From Motiliproteus sp965230735 (GTDB taxonomy: Bacteria; Pseudomonadota; Gammaproteobacteria; Pseudomonadales; Balneatricaceae): 64,000 nt of DNA. Shown piece by piece: positions 59,828-64,000 of the stretch (position 1 is the stretch's first letter; the number at the start of each line of letters is the position of its first letter). A program made the translations under genes and the position numbers. Below the pieces are notes generated by a model. The model made no database searches and was not told the origin of the DNA. It was given only the letters and a program-made list of their open reading frames with translations. The stretch covers positions 2,356,001 through 2,420,000 of the forward strand of contig NZ_OZ246016.1 of NCBI RefSeq assembly GCF_965230735.1. The letters run 5' to 3'.

Positions 59828-62800
59828 ATGTTCGACCGATTCCGTGACAACCTTTCACTCCTGTCTCCACTGACCGAGCTGTTCAGCCAGCGTCTCAAAG
59901 CGGCCATGGCGGCACGGGTGAATGAATTTGCACCGCTTTACTACCAGACCGCGACCCACGACGAACTTAGCGAGCGTTCGCTGGAAAACCTCTATGGCGC
60001 GACCCTGTCCTGCTGGGAGCTGCTGCAGGAGTTCAATCCCGAGCAACCCCGGATCCGGCTCTATAACCCGGATCTGGAAAAGCATGGCTGGCGCGCCCAG
60101 CACACCGTGATCGAAATCATCCAACCGGATATGCCGTTTCTGGTCGATTCGGTCCGAATGGCAATGAACCGTCGCGGCTTGGCGATCCATACCATCCATA
60201 ACGCGATTCTGCATTGCCGACGTGAAAACGGTGTGTTGCAGGAGTTCGGCAGTGCCGCTGAAGAGGGCTTTCAGGCCGAGTCGCTGATCTATCTCGAAGT
60301 CGACCGCACCAGCGATGAAGCCGAGCACAAGGAGATTCTGGCCGAGCTGCAGCAGGTGCTGGCCCATGTCCGTATCGCGGTTGAGGATTACCAGGCGATG
60401 CAGGATAAGGCTGCCGAAATGGCGCAGCAGCTGGGTCAGCAGGATCCGGTGATCGGTCAGTTCCTGGCGTGGTTGCAGGATGACCGTTTCACCTTCCTGG
60501 GCTACGACGAGGTCGAGATTGCCGATGGGCAGGTCTGCACCGTGGAGAACAGCGAACTGGGGATCTTCCGCTTGGAGCGCAATCCGGTCTGCGTCAAGCT
60601 CGAAGCTTTGCCGCAAGCGGAACGGGAATTTCTGCTCGAACCCTCGACCCTGATGTTCGCTAAGGACAACCGTTTCTCGCTGGTACACCGTCCGGCCTAT
60701 ATCGACCGCATCGTGATCAAGCGGTTTGACGATGCCGGGAACGTGATCGGCAAGTGCCGCTTCCACGGCCTCTACACCTCGACCGTTTACTCCGAGCCGA
60801 TGTCCGGTATTCCGGTGGTCCGTGACAAGGCCAAGACGGTGCTGACCCAGACCGGCTTCGACCGCCGCAGCCACAACGGCAAGCAGCTGCTGCAGATTAT
60901 GAACGATCTGCCCCGTGATGAGTTGATCCTGTCGAGCGAGGTGCAGCTGCTCGAGATCGCCATGGGCATCTTCAGCCTCAACGAGCGCCGTAAGGCACGA
61001 CTGCTGATGCGCCAGGATCGCAGCAACCAGTTTATGACCTTCCTGTACTTCGTGCCGCGCGACATCTTTACCACCGAGCTGCGCTTACAGGTACAGGATC
61101 TGTTGGTCAAAGCCTGCGGTGCCAGCACCGTGGACTTCACCACCACCTTCAATGAGTCGGTGCTGGCGCGGGTACAGTTTGTGCTGCGGACCGATCCGTC
61201 CAACCCGCCGCAGTTTGACCTGACCCAGCTGGAAAAAGAGGTGGTCAACGTCTCCCGCGACTGGAACGACGAGCTGCACGCCGCGCTGATCGAAAACTGC
61301 GGCGAAGAGCAGGGCAATCGACTGCTGAGCCACTACCGTTACGGTTTCACCAGCGCCTACCGTGAGCACTTCGTCCCGGCCAGTGCGGTCTATGATATCC
61401 AGCGGATCGAAGCGTTGAGCGACGACAACCCGATCACGATGAGCTTCTACCGGGTGTTGGAGCAGAGCCAGCAGCTGCTGCGCTTCAAGCTGTTCAACTC
61501 CGATGAATCCCTGGTGCTGTCCGATGTGATCCCGGTACTGGAAAACCTCGGCATGCGGGTCGTGGGCGAGCACCCCTACGAGATCCGCCGCCAGGACGGT
61601 CAGCGTTTCTGGATGCACGACTTCACCCTGATTCATCAGGGCTCCGAGCCGGTGGTGTTGGAGCAGGTGCAGGAGGTGTTCCAGCAGGCGTTTGCGACCA
61701 TCTGGAGCGGTCGTGCCGAGAACGACGAGTTCAACCAGCTGGTGATCGGCGCCAACCTGAACTGGCGCGAAGTGGCGATGCTGCGTGCCTATGCCCGCTA
61801 CTGCCAGCAGATCCGTTTCGGCTTCTCCCAGCCCTATATCGCTGCCACCCTGTCGAACCATATCCAGGTTACCCGCCTGCTGGTGGCGCTGTTCCGGGCC
61901 CGGTTCGAGCCCCAGCGACAGGAGAGTGACAAGGTCGAGGCCCTGGCCGAGCGGATCGAGAACAGTGTGCTGGACGCGCTGGATCGGGTCGCCAACCTCA
62001 ACGAAGACAAGATCCTGCGCCGCTTCCTGGAGCTGATCAAAGCGACCCTTCGGACCAGCTTCTTCCAGACCGACGAGCAGGGCGAGCTGAAAGATTACTT
62101 CGCCTTCAAGCTGAGCCCGCGTGATATCAGCGATATCCCACTGCCGCGGCCGATGTTCGAGGTATTTGTCTACTCCGCCCGTGTCGAAGGCGTGCACCTG
62201 CGCGGCGGCAAGGTGGCCCGCGGTGGACTGCGTTGGTCCGACCGCTTGGAAGACTACCGTACCGAAGTGCTGGGCTTGGTAAAGGCGCAGCAGGTGAAGA
62301 ACTCGGTGATCGTGCCGGTGGGTGCCAAGGGCGGCTTCGTCGCCAAGCAGCTGCCGCAGGACGGTGGTCGTGAAGCCTGGCTGGCCGAGGGGATCGCCAG
62401 CTACCAGATCTTTATCAGCGCGCTGCTGGATATCACCGACAATCTGGTTGCCGGTGAGGTGGTGCCGCCGGTCGACGTGGTGCGTCATGACGAAGACGAT
62501 CCGTACTTCGTGGTCGCGGCCGACAAGGGCACCGCAACCTTCTCCGATATCGCCAACGAGATCGCCGAGTCTCGTGGTTTCTGGCTCGGCGATGCGTTTG
62601 CCTCCGGCGGTTCGCAGGGGTACGACCATAAGGGCATGGGCATCACCGCCCGCGGCGCCTGGGAGTCGGTCAAACTGCACTTCCGCGAGCTGGGGTTGGA
62701 TACGCAGTCCGAGCCTTTCAGCGTGATCGCGATCGGCGATATGGCCGGCGACGTATTCGGTAACGGCATGCTGTTGTCCGAACACATTCAGATGTGTGCC

Positions 62801-64000
62801 GCGTTCAACCACATGCATATCTTTATCGATCCGGATCCGGACTGTGCCAGCAGCTTTGTCGAGCGCAAGCGGATGTTCGAGCTGCCGCGCTCCACCTGGG
62901 AAGACTACGACCAAAAACTGATCTCCAAAGGTGGCGGGATCTTCTCCCGGGCCGCCAAGTGGATCGAGATCAGCCCGCAGATGAAGCAGCGCTTCGCGAT
63001 CAGTGAGGATCGCCTGTCGCCCAATGATCTGATCAGTGCATTACTGAAAGCGCCGGTGGATCTGATCTGGAACGGCGGTATCGGTACCTACGTCAAGGCC
63101 AGCTTTGAGAGTCACAGCGACGTCGGCGACAAGGCCAACGACAGCCTGCGGGTCAACGGCAACGAGCTGCGCTGCAAGGTGTTGGGTGAGGGCGGTAACC
63201 TGGGCTTCACCCAGCAGGGGCGGATGGAATTCTGCGCCCTGGGCGGCAAGTCCAACACCGACTTTATCGATAACGCCGGTGGGGTGGATTGTTCCGACCA
63301 CGAGGTCAACATCAAGATCCTTCTGAACGAAGTGGTGGCCAACGGTGATCTGACCGTCAAGCAACGCAACAACCTGCTGCGGGAGATGACCGACGAAGTC
63401 GCCGATCTGGTACTGAAAAACAACTACCAGCAGGCGCTGGCGATCAGTGTGGCGCACAGCCATGCCCGCAAGGCGCTGGACGAGTACACCCGTCTGATCA
63501 ACCGCCTCGAAGCCGACGGCAAGTTGGATCGGGAACTGGAATTTATTCCGGCCGACGAGGTGCTGCAGGAGCGCAAGGGCAGCGGCCAGGGGCTGACTCG
63601 CCCCGAGCTGTCGGTGCTGATCTCCTACGTCAAAGCGGAGCTGAAAGAAGCGCTGGCCGATTCCTGGATCACCGAGGACGATTACCTCAGCAAGGAAGTG
63701 ATGTCGGCGTTCCCGCAACGCCTGATCGGTGATTATGCCGAGCAGATCGACAGCCACCGCCTGCGCCCGGAGATCATCGCGACCCAGCTGGCTAACGGCA
63801 TGGTCAACAGCATCGGTATCACCTTTGCCGAGCGTATCTCCCAGATGGGCGGCAGCGATCTGGCCGATGTGGCGGCCGCTTACGTGATCGCCCGGGACGT
63901 ATTCGGTATTGAACAACTGTGGAGCGATATCGGAGCGCTGGACAATCAGGTGCCGGCGTCACTGCAGCAGCAGATGATGGCCGACCTGATCCGGATGGTG
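59828..64000 (+). CDS. gdhB: NAD-specific glutamate dehydrogenase, large type (C-terminus outside window)
   Basis: The reading frame from ATG 59828 stays open for 1391 codons to the window end. The large NAD-GDH class has about 1600 residues, so roughly the last eighth is missing. The N-terminal ACT-like regulatory part (MFDRFRDNLSLLSPLTELFS onward; QPDMPFLVDSVRMAMNRRGL) is followed by the catalytic region. Near residues 795-830 it reads GKVARGGLRWSDRLEDYRTE and VKNSVIVPVGAKGGFVAK, the family signature. It deaminates glutamate to 2-oxoglutarate with NAD+. A terminator lies just upstream, so it has its own promoter. Confidence 0.94.
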   Translation, partial: MFDRFRDNLSLLSPLTELFSQRLKAAMAARVNEFAPLYYQTATHDELSERSLENLYGATLSCWELLQEFNPEQPRIRLYNPDLEKHGWRAQHTVIEIIQPDMPFLVDSVRMAMNRRGLAIHTIHNAILHCRRENGVLQEFGSAAEEGFQAESLIYLEVDRTSDEAEHKEILAELQQVLAHVRIAVEDYQAMQDKAAEMAQQLGQQDPVIGQFLAWLQDDRFTFLGYDEVEIADGQVCTVENSELGIFRLERNPVCVKLEALPQAEREFLLEPSTLMFAKDNRFSLVHRPAYIDRIVIKRFDDAGNVIGKCRFHGLYTSTVYSEPMSGIPVVRDKAKTVLTQTGFDRRSHNGKQLLQIMNDLPRDELILSSEVQLLEIAMGIFSLNERRKARLLMRQDRSNQFMTFLYFVPRDIFTTELRLQVQDLLVKACGASTVDFTTTFNESVLARVQFVLRTDPSNPPQFDLTQLEKEVVNVSRDWNDELHAALIENCGEEQGNRLLSHYRYGFTSAYREHFVPASAVYDIQRIEALSDDNPITMSFYRVLEQSQQLLRFKLFNSDESLVLSDVIPVLENLGMRVVGEHPYEIRRQDGQRFWMHDFTLIHQGSEPVVLEQVQEVFQQAFATIWSGRAENDEFNQLVIGANLNWREVAMLRAYARYCQQIRFGFSQPYIAATLSNHIQVTRLLVALFRARFEPQRQESDKVEALAERIENSVLDALDRVANLNEDKILRRFLELIKATLRTSFFQTDEQGELKDYFAFKLSPRDISDIPLPRPMFEVFVYSARVEGVHLRGGKVARGGLRWSDRLEDYRTEVLGLVKAQQVKNSVIVPVGAKGGFVAKQLPQDGGREAWLAEGIASYQIFISALLDITDNLVAGEVVPPVDVVRHDEDDPYFVVAADKGTATFSDIANEIAESRGFWLGDAFASGGSQGYDHKGMGITARGAWESVKLHFRELGLDTQSEPFSVIAIGDMAGDVFGNGMLLSEHIQMCAAFNHMHIFIDPDPDCASSFVERKRMFELPRSTWEDYDQKLISKGGGIFSRAAKWIEISPQMKQRFAISEDRLSPNDLISALLKAPVDLIWNGGIGTYVKASFESHSDVGDKANDSLRVNGNELRCKVLGEGGNLGFTQQGRMEFCALGGKSNTDFIDNAGGVDCSDHEVNIKILLNEVVANGDLTVKQRNNLLREMTDEVADLVLKNNYQQALAISVAHSHARKALDEYTRLINRLEADGKLDRELEFIPADEVLQERKGSGQGLTRPELSVLISYVKAELKEALADSWITEDDYLSKEVMSAFPQRLIGDYAEQIDSHRLRPEIIATQLANGMVNSIGITFAERISQMGGSDLADVAAAYVIARDVFGIEQLWSDIGALDNQVPASLQQQMMADLIRMV

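Noticed and set aside
61085..62914. 609-codon minus-strand open frame opposite glutamate dehydrogenase
   Set aside because: A mirror frame of a GC-rich, strongly biased gene; the plus strand encodes clear NAD-GDH motifs.

Overview
The window looks like chromosome of a marine, moderately GC-rich gammaproteobacterium of the Oceanospirillaceae/Oceanospirillales type (my inference). The grounds are TAXI-TRAP, DctPQM-TRAP and BCCT transporters, a betaine-cluster-type dipeptidase homologue, an RpoE-ChrR photooxidative regulon, PntAB, the large NAD-glutamate dehydrogenase and many c-di-GMP proteins. Gene density is high. No rRNA, tRNA or CRISPR array was recognised.

Layout. 1-1.4 kb: 5' end of glutaryl-CoA dehydrogenase with a divergent LysR regulator. 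1.5-10.2 kb: a complete ECF sigma/anti-sigma (RpoE-ChrR) locus with a divergent seven-gene operon (flavoprotein, DUF1365, cyclopropane-fatty-acid-synthase-like methyltransferase, MFS, DUF6134, SDR, NTF2-like). Both transcription units carry a TGATCC-N18-TA promoter. The set resembles the singlet-oxygen regulon of Rhodobacter sphaeroides, whose products include furan fatty acid enzymes. 10.2-18.8 kb: degenerate GGDEF protein, pntAB, YddG-like exporter with AraC regulator, diguanylate cyclase. 18.9-20.2 kb: intact IS3-family element with a -1 frameshift site and a 3-bp target duplication. 20.4-23.1 kb: MATE pump, DUF599, RidA. 23.2-28.5 kb: BCCT carrier, M19-like protein lacking three usual zinc ligands, aldehyde dehydrogenase and a divergent LysR.

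28.7-32.7 kb is an accessory patch, AT-rich at its start. It holds a TetR gene with a perfect 20-bp operator, a YjhX (TopAI)/YjhQ-type toxin-antitoxin pair preceded by a hairpin and a six-codon upstream ORF, an aminotransferase, and the C-terminal remnant of an ornithine-cyclodeaminase-like gene.

32.8-46.6 kb: an unrecognised 573-residue protein paired with a DUF3726 protein, then TauE/SafE, a bestrophin-like channel and an IclR regulator. Next comes a TRAP import operon (dctP-dctQ-dctM) continuing into an iron alcohol dehydrogenase and an MmsA/DddC-like dehydrogenase. A LysR-acuI pair follows. Together these suggest uptake and oxidation of a C3 hydroxyacid (3-hydroxypropionate/acrylate chemistry), although no DMSP lyase is present. 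46.6-52.2 kb: EamA permease, orphan betaine-type binding protein, class III nucleotide cyclase, small membrane protein, PAS-GGDEF protein. 52.5-59.6 kb: two paralogous TAXI receptors flanking an orphan histidine kinase, then a fused TRAP permease and a UspA protein. The window ends inside the NAD-specific glutamate dehydrogenase gene.
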